Origin: Talpa occidentalis
Taxonomy: Eukaryota > Chordata > Mammalia > Eulipotyphla > Talpidae
Assembly: GCF_014898055.3 (NCBI RefSeq)
Contig: NW_023601433.1
Coordinates: forward strand, 17,966,141 to 18,030,140
DNA: 64,000 nucleotides
Reading direction: 5' to 3'
Below are positions 11,992 through 23,365 of this stretch, piece by piece (positions within the stretch are counted from its first letter, which is position 1; the number at the start of each line of letters is the position of its first letter). The position numbers and the translations under genes were made by a program. The notes beneath the pieces are model-generated. The model made no database searches. It saw only the letters and a list, made by a program, of their open reading frames with translations, and was not told where the DNA came from.

Positions 11992-12539
11992 TAAGCCTTG
12001 TGTTTGGGTATATTGGGGATGCACAGAACTCCCTAAGCCTGTTGAAACCGCCTGATTTATAAATAAGGAAATATAAATGTTTTGACTGTAAAACCAAGAT
12101 TAGTGGTTACCACAAGGAAAGGGGACAAGGAGGTGGGTAATCTGGGTTAAAAAGTAGCAGCTGTGTGGTGAAGGGTAGAATTGGACTTTAGCCCAAATAC
12201 AGATGCTGATTTATAATGATGCACATCCAAAACCTATAGCCTGTTACAATGCAGTGTTACTTCAATAACATTTAAAAAAGAAATAAATAAAACCCACCGA
12301 TACTAATTGCCTGAGTTCACTTCACATCTTCTCCTTACCACGACTCATGACAGTAATAGTAACTCTAAAAAATCATTTAGCCGCAGTTCAGGCTTGAATA
12401 TTCTTGGATTTGATGGCAGGGACATTTTGATGCCAGGAAGCCAAAGGAGGAAGAATTATTAGAGGTGTCTTTGAGGGTAGAGGTTTTGCCCTTATTCTTA
12501 TATTTCCAGTGCCCATCTGGTGTAAATAAATGATTATTG

Positions 12540-12788
12540 GGGGCCTCCCTGATGGTGCAAGGGATTAAGACACAGCACTATGAAGCTCTCTGCAGCCGCT
12601 GCAGCACGAGTTCGATCCCCGGCCAGGAAGGTGATTCACATGGCGCAGCAGACCTATCCTCCTCAGCAGTGTGTTTCAGTAGATCTGCCTGTTCTGCTCC
12701 CCACTCTGTCTCTGGTGAATCCTCTCACCCCCTGCATCTCTGGCCTGCACCCCTGCTCTTGTATGGATAAATAAATAAATCTTTTAAA
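12540..12788 (+). mobile_element. tRNA-derived SINE copy 7, type A
   Basis: Full copy in sense: gggcctccctgatggtgc head, gttcgatcccc B box, tail gtatggataaataaataaat. Target duplication aaatgattattg at 12528-12539 and 12789-12800. Confidence 0.95.
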
Positions 12789-12800
12789 AAATGATTATTG

Positions 12801-14690
12801 AGCGAATGTATAGATTTCTTAAAGAGCTTGCTGTACATTTCTGCAATGAACAATACCAAAGGCTAATTCACAGGTTCTTCTCTTGGAGGGAAGAGGGGCA
12901 GCTATGCTGCCGACTGTCTCTGAAGGTGTCTGGTTTTTGAGAAAGAGGTTGGAAAGAAAATGGGGATGATGATGGGGTAGAAGGGAGAGATGTGGATTTA
13001 CTGAGAATTGTCATTAGTATCCTCTTCCTTCTTGAATCACCCCTTAGTGATTCACTCTCTCCTTAGGAGATACTCAGGCCAATATCTAAAATACACACAT
13101 TTAATCTATGTCTAGATATAAAAATCTTTAAAAAGTGAAACACATAAAAGTGTCCATGTAAGTGTAAAATTTGATGAATTTCACAAGTTGGATGTACTTG
13201 TGTGCATAGCACTTTCTACAACTCATTTTCTTTGATTTGTGTAAACAATGCTTGTTAGAACTATTGATCTAAGACATGAATCTAAAGATTCATTTTAATT
13301 TTGCTGAAAATAATCTGGCTATTCCTACCTCAGTATTTTCTGACTTAGATGCTCAGTGTCAAGCTTATTATGGACTACAGGAAATCTTGGGGGTCTTGGT
13401 CATCTACTAGTCTGCGCAATTTCAGAGGAGAGTCTTGACTTTGCCTCCTTAAGTCTCCCCACAGCTGAGGTGTGTGGCCTTTTTATTCAAGTCTGCATTG
13501 TTGTTCTCTTCTGCCTTACACAAGAAACTAGCCCTACCTTAGACTTCCTGTTAAGGCAGATGGAATCGTACATGCCTCACAGCTTCAAAGAGGAGATCTC
13601 CAGGTGTCTCAGGCAGGACAAACAGGAGCTCTCTATTGTCGGGTGCAAAGAAAATCATCCCATACCCCTCTGGGTTCTTTCCAGGATAGGTGAGTAACTG
13701 CCTCAGAAGATTAGCAGAGGAAAAAACCAGTTTAATAACACATGTATGGGCAATTTACAGGATTGTAAATTCTAAAGAATATTAATAGAGTGGGCCAGGG
13801 ATTTTTATCTTATGTTTAGGCACCATCGGCATCAGTGAGAGGAAAAAGGGGACACTTCACATGACTGACAAGAGGAGATTACCTTACTCTTAGAGAAGGC
13901 ACATTCAAACCTCCAGCTGAATGAAATCTCTCAAACTACATTCTTCTTCATCATTAAAGGGGAGGGTGTGATTGCTTCTCAGATCAGGAAAAGAGCAGAA
14001 GTTTAGGACATGATCTCTTCCAGTAAGGAAGTTTGGATGACTTAGGTGAGGACAGAAGCTTCTAGTAGCCTCACTCCTCTCAAGTGAAAACAATCTCATT
14101 CTTTAACAGTGGTTATAGGCAGCCCAGAGGCTCCTGGGCCTCCACTGATCTTTGATTCTCATACCAAGGTGATAAGAAGCCTACCCTGGGCCCATTGAGA
14201 AAAACCTATCTGACTCATTCAGTGTTTATCAGGGAAATAGCAATATTAAGGGAGGAGGGCTTAGAGGAGATCATATGTTACACTAGATACTTTAAAATAT
14301 ACGCCTGGATTAAGCGAGATTTGCAAAAGATCAGTATTCTTAACATCACATTTCATTGACATATCGCAGTTGCGTGATAGTATCAGGTGTTGTTGTGGAC
14401 AGTGCTCCAGAAATCTACTAGAGCTGTTACAGATCCTCTGGCTCCCTCACTTGTTATTTTTCTTTCTCAAATAAGGTGAGGGTTTCAGAGACTGACTGTG
14501 TCATTAAGTGAAATTTTCTGCAAGTTTCTATGCTCCCTCCAAAAAGATAGACTGCATATCTTCAAGGAGGGAAAGGCACATTGCAAGTCTTCCTAAATCC
14601 CTTTTGCTCGGGATCCATATTTGTGAGCTCTTCTATGTTTTTCTGAATTATGCACATAAAATTAAGCTCAGGGAATAAAATTAAAGCTCA
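12801..14690. other. Unassigned noncoding stretch
   Basis: 13095-13240 weakly resembles an old L1 3' end (gtgtccatgtaagtgtaaaa). A 113-codon open frame lies at 13356-13697 on the + strand, followed by gataggtgagtaa, but its peptide resembles nothing I know. I see no gene. Confidence 0.35.
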
Positions 14691-14835
14691 GGGCCTAAAA
14701 CCCTGTATCCATTTACCCTGGGCCAGCTGCTTAGCCCATCTGAGTCTAAATATGCTCATCTGTAATTTAAGGGTAAACAGCCTATGTTTTGTAAGGTTGT
14801 TGTAGAAATTGAATGAGTATTTATGGGAGAGTCTT
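14690..14835 (+). mobile_element. MIR fragment, plus strand
   Basis: Central MIR wording is kept (ctgggccagctgcttagcc, ctcatctgtaatttaaggg, gttgtagaaattgaatgag). A poly-T run follows at about 14844-14866. Confidence 0.6.
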
Positions 14836-15149
14836 AGAACAGGTTTTTTTTTTTTTTTTTTTTTTTGCTTGTAATACTGTTATTCATTTTTGTTATTGAG
14901 AAAAATCTGGGTTTGATTCTGATTGATAAAAGAGTAAATCACAAACTTCAATAGTTTACAACACAATTCAGTCTCATCTTAATATACCAACTTCCTATAT
15001 TATCCATACATACCCAAATATTCCCTGAATTGAAGCATTGCCTTGTGTTTTTATTATGCAGATTAGTTATAATATGTTTTGTTTCTAGGGAACACTTTTT
15101 GCATTATAATGATAAAGACATCAGTCTGGAACTAGTGAAACATTACAAT

Positions 15150-15624
15150 TGTTATAGGACAGGGAGAGGGGCAGCCCAAACCCCGCAAACCTGCCTATTC
15201 TAAATGGGTTCTGCCATCCGCCGCATCAACACAAAACATATGAGACTTTAATGGGAAGGAACTTTAATAAAACTAGGAAACAATACAGGAAAGGTAAAAA
15301 GTCTAGTTTCTAAATGAAGCACCCAAAGCTACCCATCCCCTCGTGGGTAAAAGTCTATCCAAATGGGATTGGCCCAGAGCAAGGCCCCAAAGCCTGCCAC
15401 AAGTTTAAAGCATCTTCCAGTGGGGATCCACAGCAAAGGGTCAGAAATAACCAGACAAGCCCGGAAGGAAAAGAGCAAAATCAACATTAAGATAAAAGCT
15501 GTCATTGTCACCTCCCCATGGGTCTCACCCACATTTGTGTCACCCAGTCCACGACCAAAAGACAAGCGCAGTTTCTTAGGCAGGTTTGCGGGGTTTGGCC
15601 TGCCCCTCTCCCTGTCCTATAACA
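15150..15624 (-). mobile_element. 475-bp element with 48-bp terminal inverted repeats (solo-LTR-like or nonautonomous transposon)
   Basis: The first 48 bases (15150-15197) and last 48 bases (15577-15624) are reverse complements with a single mismatch. The ends read TGTTATAGGACAGGG ... CCCTGTCCTATAACA. It is flanked by a 4-bp direct repeat, caat (15146-15149 and 15625-15628). TG...CA ends and a 4-bp duplication fit a class I ERV LTR, but LTR end repeats are usually only a few bases long. On the minus strand there is a 78-codon open frame (15329-15565) with a hydrophobic run, and a ttttattaaag polyadenylation-like site downstream of it. The strand is assigned on that basis only. No protease, polymerase or transposase is present. 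Confidence 0.75.
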
Positions 15625-15934
15625 CAATCTTTGCACTATTTGATTTGTTTGAGAGGCTGAGTGCTTTAGCATAACAATGGGAAGAAAATTAAAGGTGATC
15701 AAATGTTTGAGGAAGTCCTGATAGTTATGGGGGAAAAGAAGGTCCTTACTTTTTGGGCAAAAGCTAGTTATAATTAGAGGTGAATTTGCTTGCTACTGTT
15801 ATTATTAAGAAGGAGAGGTAGTTTTTTTGTCTCTTAGCCCCTAACGTTTCCACAGCTGTTTTGTAATATAGATGTCTTTTAGAAATTTAAAATGCAGGCA
15901 TTAATTTGATATAACTCCAGCCTGCATTTCCCCC

Positions 15935-16670
15935 TGCACTTTGTCAGAATTTCTCTCTGGCTCATTATGTTCCAGTCACACTTTCTTTAACATCTTGGGC
16001 CCCTTTCTTCCTCAGATCCTGTGTATTCTCTACTAGAAGGCACACATCTCTCTCCTGACTGTTCTCCCAGTTCTGCCCACCCAGTGATTCACGCCTGTGT
16101 AATTTTACCCTCTTACAGAAACTGCCCCTTTTGCTCACGTATGTTCCCCTCTTATATTTGTCCACTCTTAAATAGTATTACCTGTTTTACTTTCACTGTG
16201 CTTATTATATCTAGTAGTTTTTTTTTTATTTTTTTATTTATAGAGGCATGTTTTATTTATTTATTTGTTTGTTTGTTTGTTTTGTTTATACATGCACTGG
16301 GTACAGTCAGAAGCGCGGAAGGGTGAGAGAATTCACCAGAGCCAGAGCAGGGAGCAGAGCAGGCAGAAGGACCGAAGTACACTGCTGAGGGGAGCAGCGG
16401 GCGGCAGGAGAGGTCTGCGCACCATGCGGGACCCTCCTCTGGTGGCAGGGGAGCAGCCGGGGATCGAACCGGCGCCGCAGAGGCCGCAGGCAGCTTCGCA
16501 ACCCAGCGCTCAACCGCTGCACCACCGGGGAGGCCCTATATCTAGTAGTTTGTTTATTGACTATTTAACTAAGTGCGTGTTTTGTCTTTTTTTCCTTGCT
16601 AGACTGTAAGTTCTAAGAAGGCAAGGGATGTATCTGTTTTGTTCACCAATGAATGGTTGTGATTGTACCT
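15935..16670 (+). mobile_element. L2 (ancient LINE-2) 3' part, split by a SINE
   Basis: The 3' end wording of L2 is clear after the SINE: tgctagactgtaagttct, aaggcaagggatgtatctg, ttttgttcaccaatgaatg. Sequence before the SINE (tttatttgtccactcttaa and upstream) fits the adjoining L2 part. It is split by SINE copy 8. Confidence 0.65.
16221..16536 (-). mobile_element. tRNA-derived SINE copy 8, type B with extended 3' tail
   Basis: Perfect 15-bp target duplication tatatctagtagttt (16206-16220 and 16537-16551). Between the body and the terminal A-run (T-run here) there is an (AAAC)n/(TAAA)n block and the unique word acatgcctct (in reverse at 16242-16251), shared with SINE copy 12. Confidence 0.95.
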
Positions 16671-17490
16671 GTTGCAGATACACCTCAGTGAAGAGGAGGT
16701 GCTGTTTTCCCTGCCCCCACTTACTTGCAGCTGCCTGGGACTACAGGTAGTGGGCTGTGAAGGAGACTTCTGAGGGAGGGAGCTTCTGGGAACGAGGCAG
16801 GGTGCTGAGTGGCCAGACAGACCTACATAACATGAAGGCAGGCAGGACTGCCTGCTCTTGCTCCTCTGGTATTGCTGGGAAGGAGATTTGGAGGAGAGAC
16901 TTGTGGGAGACTTGGGAAAGACATGGGGAGATGGACAGTGGCAACTGTTATCTTGATGTGGTATCTCCTTCTGTCCCAGCTCTCTAAAACCTCCCTAAAC
17001 CCTTTCTTGTGGTTCTCTGCCAGAAGGTGCTTAGACTTGTGGCAAGCTTTCATGTCTCTCTGACCCTGCTTCAGACCTACCCCGTTTGGGTATTTGCCCA
17101 TGTGGAGATGGTTAACTTTGGGAGTTTTATTGGGAAACTATTATCAGGAATATCCTTTCTTCTCTTTCTGTACACCAGTTCTATCAAGAGTCTGATTCCT
17201 TTGCTTTTGTGTAGCGGATGACTGAACCCCTTTAGAGTGTGTACCCTAGACAGTTGGGGGTTCCTGGGTGCCCTCATTCACATGCTAACATGCTAGTAAA
17301 ACTTAATTTAAGCAAGTGATAGCCAACTTGCTGGTTTGCTGGCTTTGGAATGAATGAATGGAGCATAACAGAAGCGTATTGCAAATTGTATGTCTACTTA
17401 GGTTGCCTTCAAGCTAAAACCTGACTAAGGCTTTATGCAGAAGGCAGCCTAAGGAGATAGAACACTTGGACTATGTGTCGATCACATATT
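16671..17490. other. Unassigned noncoding stretch
   Basis: Relatively GC-rich with several overlapping short frames on both strands, none recognisable. Confidence 0.35.
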
Positions 17491-17494
17491 GGGA

Positions 17495-17774
17495 GGGCCT
17501 CCCCTGATGGTGCAGGTGGTTGAGCGCAGTGCTATGAAGCTGTCCGCAGCCTCTGCAGTGCCGGTTCAATCCCAGCCTGCCAGCAAGGGTCCCACATGGC
17601 ATGGCAGACCTTTCCTGTCTCACCTGCTGCTCCCCTCAGCAGTGTATTTCTTCAGTCTGCCTGTTCTGTTCCCTGCTTTGTCTCTGGTGAATCCTCTCAC
17701 TCTCCCACAGATCTGGCCTCTACCCCGATTCTTGTATAAATAAATAAATCTTTAAAAAGAAAAAAAGAAAGAAA
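17495..17774 (+). mobile_element. tRNA-derived SINE copy 9
   Basis: Sense copy: gggcctcccctgatggtgca head, B box weakened (ggttcaatccc), tail gtataaataaataaatctt followed by an A/G-rich run. No clear target duplication. Confidence 0.9.
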
Positions 17775-18059
17775 ACTTAAAAGAATTATTTGGAAAAAGC
17801 ATTTTTGAGCACTTACTATTAACATACCACACATACTGGAAACTAGGGACACAGAGCCAGTGATGAACAAAGACCTGAGTTACCAATTAGTGAGAAACAG
17901 ACAAACAAGTAAGCCAACAGATAGAATTCAGTCATAAGTGGCTGTTAGAGGCATACATAGAGGTCTCAAGGACATAGAAGAGGGAGTATTATATAATAGG
18001 AAGGTCAAGGATTTAAGAAAATGATTGCAAAGTGAAATAGTGATGGAAATCAATATTCT

Positions 18060-18218
18060 GCCAAGGACCTTCCATGTGTTAAGACCTGTTCCTGTATTAC
18101 CTTTTTTAACTTCTTCAAAGCAAAACTATAAAGAAGGTGTTAGGAGGTATTATAGTTTGTAAAGATCCTGCCTGAGGATCCAGACTCAGGCAGTCACACA
18201 GCTTGGCATGGCAATTTG
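18060..18218 (-). mobile_element. MIR, minus strand
   Basis: Reverse MIR landmarks: ccatgtgttaagacctgttc, ttcaaagcaaaactataaag, ggatccagactcaggcag. Diverged. Confidence 0.55.
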
Positions 18219-18224
18219 TTAATG

Positions 18225-18400
18225 GTGATTATCTTTAGAGACAGTTTCAAGTTTAGATCCTGCCCTACCTCTTATTTTATTGACTTGGGCAAGTTGTTGA
18301 ACCTGTAAACTCCGAGGGCTATTGTGAAGATCAGATGGGAGAGTCTTGTCAATCACTTAGCATGTAGTACTTAATGCTTGTAAGTAATGAAGTAGTGGTG
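18225..18400 (+). mobile_element. MIR, plus strand, tail-adjacent to the previous one
   Basis: Landmarks in sense: gtttagatcctgccctacc, gacttgggcaagttgttgaa, attgtgaagatcagatggga, cacttagcatgtagtact. Two MIRs in opposite orientation lie side by side. Confidence 0.65.
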
Positions 18401-19349
18401 TTGATGTGTTAAATATATTATGGAAACATAGGTCTTTTCCTCCTGCTGTACTTTGCTCATCACATTTTATTTATTAAAAAACACATTTTGTGTTAAAATT
18501 CATTGACATAAAATTAAAAAAACTATGGCATTTATTTCTTGGTTGTTGCACAGTGTCAGAGATACATTATTAACATATTGGGAGGTTTTTGGAGTTTTAA
18601 TGAGAAACTATTGGGAAGAAAAAGATTCAAAGTGGAATTTTATTTTTTAGCTGTCAAGGTATTTTGGATGTGGGCTGAGCTCATAATTCTGCCTCTTTAA
18701 ATACTTCTTGTTTATCATTTGCTCAGCTTTATTTCTTGCATCCTTCATATTGGCAGATCTACCTGTGTATAAAAATAGTAGCAGCAGAGCTGGCTTCCCT
18801 GCCTCGGTGTTCCAGCTCTGGGTACAGCCTCCGGCCTTCCTCTTCACCCCTGCTTCTCCGTGCTGGTTCCTAGTGGTCTCTGATGTCTAAGGGGTGTAGA
18901 GTCCCCCGGCTAACTCTTCAATATTCCTGTCAGGAGCAAATCAAGGAACCTCCTCTGTCACCATCTCTGTATCCATTCTGTAATGAAATTTTGCATGATG
19001 ATAAACACTGATGGAACTATGTAGGTCTCCAGGATTTTTTAAGCTCTGATAGTGATGATGAAAGATGTGCTTTTGGGATTTTGGGGCTTTGTCCCTCCCA
19101 TAGTCAACCTCCCCTGCATTTGATATGAACAATTGCTATTTTCTAAAGACTTATTTGGATATAACTATGCCAGTGCTGCTTTGAGACCTTGTGATTTACC
19201 ACTCCTTACCCCCCCCCCCGCCCCGCAAATTTCTGATCATACTAAGTCCACCAGCTGCTGCTACTTGCTGGTGGAAACCTTTCATTTGGTGTGTTAAGAT
19301 TACAAGGAAATTTGAATATGCTGTCACCAAAGACGTTTATTAAAAAAAT
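18401..19349. other. Unassigned noncoding stretch
   Basis: No gene recognised. A poly-C run with a cccgccccgc end at about 19210-19226 is the only compositional feature. Confidence 0.35.
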
Positions 19350-19360
19350 AAAATGCTATA

Positions 19361-19618
19361 GGACCTCCCCGGTGGCACAGCGGATTGAGCGCAGTGCTGT
19401 GAAGCTGTCCGCACCCTCTGCAGCGCAGGTTAGATTCCTGGCCGGCTGGGGAGAAACCCACATGGCGCAGCAGACCTCTCCTGTCGTGCCCGCTGCTCAG
19501 CAGTGGTTTTGGCCTGTCTGCCTGTTTTGCTCCCTGCTCTGTCTCTGGTGAATTCTCTCATCCTTCCGTGCCTCTGGCCTGTACCCCAGTTCTTGTATAA
19601 ATAAATAAATCTTTTTTA
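19361..19618 (+). mobile_element. tRNA-derived SINE copy 10
   Basis: Sense copy, head ggacctccccggtggcacag, tail tataaataaataaatctttt. Target duplication aaaatgctat (19350-19359 and 19619-19628). Confidence 0.93.
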
Positions 19619-20162
19619 AAAATGCTATCAATGTGACCAGGTACTTAGAGAAGCAGCACAAGCTGAGTCAAGGCATTTCTCTTCAAATGTGTGACCATGG
19701 CCTTCTCAAGCTGCCAGAGCAAGAATTTTTAATCGGGGTATATGAACAGACTTTAGAGTCCTTGCTCCCTGATCTTCTGAGAATAGGACAGTTTTTGTAT
19801 CTTCTGTGAATGTTCTGAGGACACAAGACGGTCCCTCGTTTTCGTATAATTCAAAAATGTTTGTGGCTCCCCAAATAGCAAGGGCCATGATGCTAGAGAA
19901 TTATTTGTGAGATTGGAGTGGTGACCCTAAATCACTGAACCTGAAAAGTGCCTGTTTTGGCCCTGTGGGAGTGGTTCCCTAGCTTAATGCATTGTACTTA
20001 TTTTTGGGCTATGATGTTAAGTTTCAATCTAATTGACTAGTTTACTCAAAAAACAGAGAGCTAGAAAGTAAGCCAATTTGTCTCTCTCAGGGCAGAGTAG
20101 TGTATTTATTGGATTATGATGTCAGCTAGCAAGTTGGACCGTATGCCACCTCATTGTCAGGG

Positions 20163-20440
20163 TTTTTTTTTTTTTTTTTTTTAAAGATTTATTTATTTAT
20201 GCATATAAGAACTGGGGTACAGGCTAGAGTTGTGGAGGGTAAGAGGATTCACCAGAGACAGAGTGGGGAACAGAACAGGCAGACTGACTGAAATACACTG
20301 CTGAGGGGAGCAGCGTGCGAGACAGGAGAGGTCTGCTGTGCCATGTGAGTAGCTCTCTGGCTGGGGATCGAACTCATGCTGCATAGGCTGTGGATAGCTT
20401 CATTGTGCTGTGCTTAACACCTCGCGCCACCAGGGAGGTG
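20163..20440 (-). mobile_element. tRNA-derived SINE copy 11, type A
   Basis: Reverse copy starting with a 20-base T run and ending gcgccaccagggaggtg. B box intact in reverse (ggggatcgaact). Confidence 0.9.
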
Positions 20441-21545
20441 CTTCAAGGAGGTGTTTCTGATGACCACCCTTTTTACACTAAGGCTCACCCTGCAGAGAAG
20501 GCTCTGCTTCTTCAGAGACCTCTAAATGGGGGCGGGGGAGGTGCTGATGACATTGTACATGCGCTTTGTGCTGGTGTTGCTAGAATGACCTCTTTCAGGA
20601 CCTAATGGTGGGGATGATGGTTTATTTGCCTTCCTTAATAAATCCTTGCAGATGTATAGTGGCTGCTGTGGGTCTGGTCTTTGACTTAGGTTTTGAGATA
20701 CAAAAATCACTGCCCAGGAGAGGCAAATGCATTGTGCCCTGGGGATATACATTTGTGATAAACTCTGGAGAGGTCTAAGCCCATGACTGTAGAGTCCTGA
20801 ATAAATCATGGTTCACTGTAATTGCTCCACTTGCTAGTAAAGAAAGTGTTCACTGTTAGTTTTTGGTTTTCTCATCTGTGTGTAAGATCCTTAGCTGTGA
20901 GCATACATCACTCTGAATGCAGAAATGGTCTGTTCTGGACAGGGAACTAGTAGATACAAAGATAAAGTAGATAAGAGCAGTTTTTATTTTTATTTTTTTG
21001 ACCAAAAGGCTAAAGATAATCAAATTGGGGAAACATCTGAGAGTGTGATTTGCTGAATTTATTTAAGAAAACTGATTTGCTTTGGTGATTTGCAATGTAA
21101 TTTTTCAGGCAACTCTAATTGCTAAAATCACTTAAATTCTTTCTCTAACAGAATTGGGCATAAAGTAAATCTCAATGCTGAACTAAAATATATCATGTAG
21201 AAAGCAGCATTTTCATTTTCATTTTATCACAAAGACATTATTTGGGCGGAAGTTAAATATGGTTTCTGGGTATTTTTCACGTTTGAAATTATTCTGTGTT
21301 GAAAGGTGGCTAAAGAAAGTGCCATCTGTAATTGTCTAGAGTTATAGGAAAAATTTGTGTTTCAGGTTGTGAACTAATACCTAGAAAGAGACATGTTCAT
21401 TATGGAGACAGTTTGGGAGATTTGAGTAGCATGACTTTGCACTAGAAAACTAAGCTTATTTTAATAAGTAGAAAATGTTGATACAGATACACAATGATGC
21501 CGTAAACATTTACTGTATGTACAACTAAAGAATTTATGGTTATTA
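20441..21545. other. Unassigned noncoding stretch
   Basis: No recognised repeat or gene. Confidence 0.35.
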
Positions 21546-21560
21546 ATTTAAAAATGTTTA

Positions 21561-21906
21561 CGGGCCTCCCAGGTGGCGCAGCGGTTGAGCGCTGGGTTGC
21601 GAAGCTGCCCGCGGCCTCTGCGGCGCCGGTTCGATCCCCGGCTGCTCCCCGGCCACTGGAGGAGGGTCCCACATGGCGCGCAGACCTCTCCTGCCGCCCG
21701 CTGCTCCCCTCAGCAGTGTACTTCGTCCGTCTGCCTGCTCTGCTCCCCGCTCTGGCTCTGGTGAATTCTCTCACCTTCCCGGCTTCTGACTGTACCCAGT
21801 GCTTGTATAAACCAAACAAACAAACAAATAAATAAATAAGACATGCCTCTAGAAAATTAAAAAAAAAAAAAAAGAGTAAAAAAAAAAATTAAAAAAAAAA
21901 AAAAAA
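21561..21906 (+). mobile_element. tRNA-derived SINE copy 12, type B with extended 3' tail
   Basis: Perfect 15-bp target duplication atttaaaaatgttta (21546-21560 and 21907-21921). A box (tggcgcagcgg) and B box (ggttcgatcccc) are both intact. The tail reads (AAAC)n, (TAAA)n, then acatgcctct (21841-21850), then A-rich sequence, as in copy 8. Confidence 0.96.
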
Positions 21907-22121
21907 ATTTAAAAATGTTTAGTATTTCTAAGCAGAAAATTCTGTTTTAAGCACTCTGCTTCTATTTTCATGTATATTAGCAAATAAAACTAGCTCATCG
22001 GTCTCATGGTTTCACTGTTACTTGTTAAAATTACAAAATAGGTATTTACATTTACAAAAAACCTTGGTTTAGGAAAAATGCTAAGTAAAAAAGTAGTTTT
22101 TTATGTAAGAGAAGAATGATG

Positions 22122-22352
22122 GAGCCTCCCTGGTGGCTCAAGGGGTTAAGACACAACCTATGAAGCTGTCCGCAGCCTCTGCAGCACGAGCAGCAGACCT
22201 CTCCTGACTCGTCCGCTGCTCCTCTCAGCGTGTATTTCAGTCACTCTGCCTGTTCTGTTCCCCACTCTGTCTCTGGTGAATCCTTTCACCCTCCACAACT
22301 CTGGCCTGTACCCCAATTCTTGTATGCATAAATAAATAAATCTTGAAAAAAA
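22122..22352 (+). mobile_element. tRNA-derived SINE copy 13, type A, internal deletion of the B box
   Basis: Target duplication aagaatgatg (22112-22121 and 22353-22362). The text jumps from ctgcagcacgag straight to cagcagacctctcctg, so the B box and the segment after it (about 45 bases) are missing. Confidence 0.93.
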
Positions 22353-22435
22353 AAGAATGATGAGAACAGCATATGGAATGCTGCAGATTAAAACTATTGA
22401 TGCATAGCTGTTTCTCTTTAACTTTGAGGCTGTAT

Positions 22436-22691
22436 TTTTTTAAAAGATTTATTTATTTATGCATACAAGAACTGGGGTGCAGGCTAGAGGTGTGAGGATT
22501 CACCAGAGACAGAGTGGGGAACAGAACAGGCAGATTGACTGAAAAACACTGCTGAGGGGAGCAGCGGATGAGTCAGGAGAGGACTGCTGCCCATGTGGGT
22601 AGCTCCCTGCTGGGGATCAAACTCCTGTTGCAGAGGCTGAGGACAGCTTCATAGGTTGTGTCTTAACCCCTTGCGCCACCAGGAAGACCCA
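22436..22691 (-). mobile_element. tRNA-derived SINE copy 14, type A
   Basis: Target duplication aggctgtat (22427-22435 and 22692-22700). It lies 74 bases from copy 13 in the opposite orientation, tail to tail. Confidence 0.92.
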
Positions 22692-23239
22692 AGGCTGTAT
22701 GTTATAAAGAGTAACAATAAATTGGGGAATAGAGTGGGGTGCTGTTTTAAGGAGCAATTTCACCTGTAATGTGGAGCCCTTAGCCTTCCCATGCTCTGAG
22801 TAGGAGTGTTATGACTTACACTAGGCTCTTTTTTATTTCCCTTCACTTGCTGTTCAGTATAGCAATAACTTTGTATTTCAGCAAAGCTATTGCTGCTTTA
22901 TCACATTTTAGGACTCTCACTACACAGTGAGTGCTGCAGAGTACACATTAAATCGTTTTTATCTGTGATTCCAGAGTAGTGCCGAATAGCTGCTTTGTAA
23001 ATGTTCTTTGGATACATGTAGTTATTCAGTAAAACTGATCGGAGTAAAACTGTATATTTAATAAGTTCTAAGTAAAATAGAAAACTTACCAGGTAGTTGT
23101 GTGTATAAACAAGCTGCAGATTTTTGGTGCTGAGAAATGTAATTTTGGGGGTTTGCTTATCTTTCTGTAGTCTTGGTGCTATCGCCTTGGCTGGGAAGTC
23201 CAGCATGAGCATGTGGAAGAGAAATACCGAGTTCTAGTC

Positions 23240-23365
23240 TAGACCGAGTCCATCACTTGTTATGTGAATCTGGAAGGAAAGGTGAAGTGGAGGTATAACC
23301 TGCCTTAGGGGGTTGTGGGTCATGAAATAATGGCTGCATAAATACTCAGTCTTGCCAATCTCTAC
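23240..23365 (+). mobile_element. MIR fragment, plus strand
   Basis: Landmarks ccatcacttgttatgtgaat, ggtataacctgccttaggg and atactcagtcttgcc follow the MIR order. Diverged. Confidence 0.45.

Noticed and set aside
13356..13697. 113-codon plus-strand frame followed by a donor-like gataggtgagtaa
   Set aside because: No acceptor with matching phase, no recognisable domain, and no link to the MPP7 reading frame.
15329..15565. 78-codon minus-strand frame as a viral or cellular gene
   Set aside because: No similarity to a known protein family that I can recognise, no start context or upstream promoter beyond the element itself. Kept only as a note within the 15150-15624 element.
21561..21650. tRNA gene call at intact A and B boxes (also in other SINE heads)
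   Set aside because: The head continues into the SINE body and tail, is flanked by target duplications and does not close an acceptor stem. It is a SINE promoter, not a tRNA gene.
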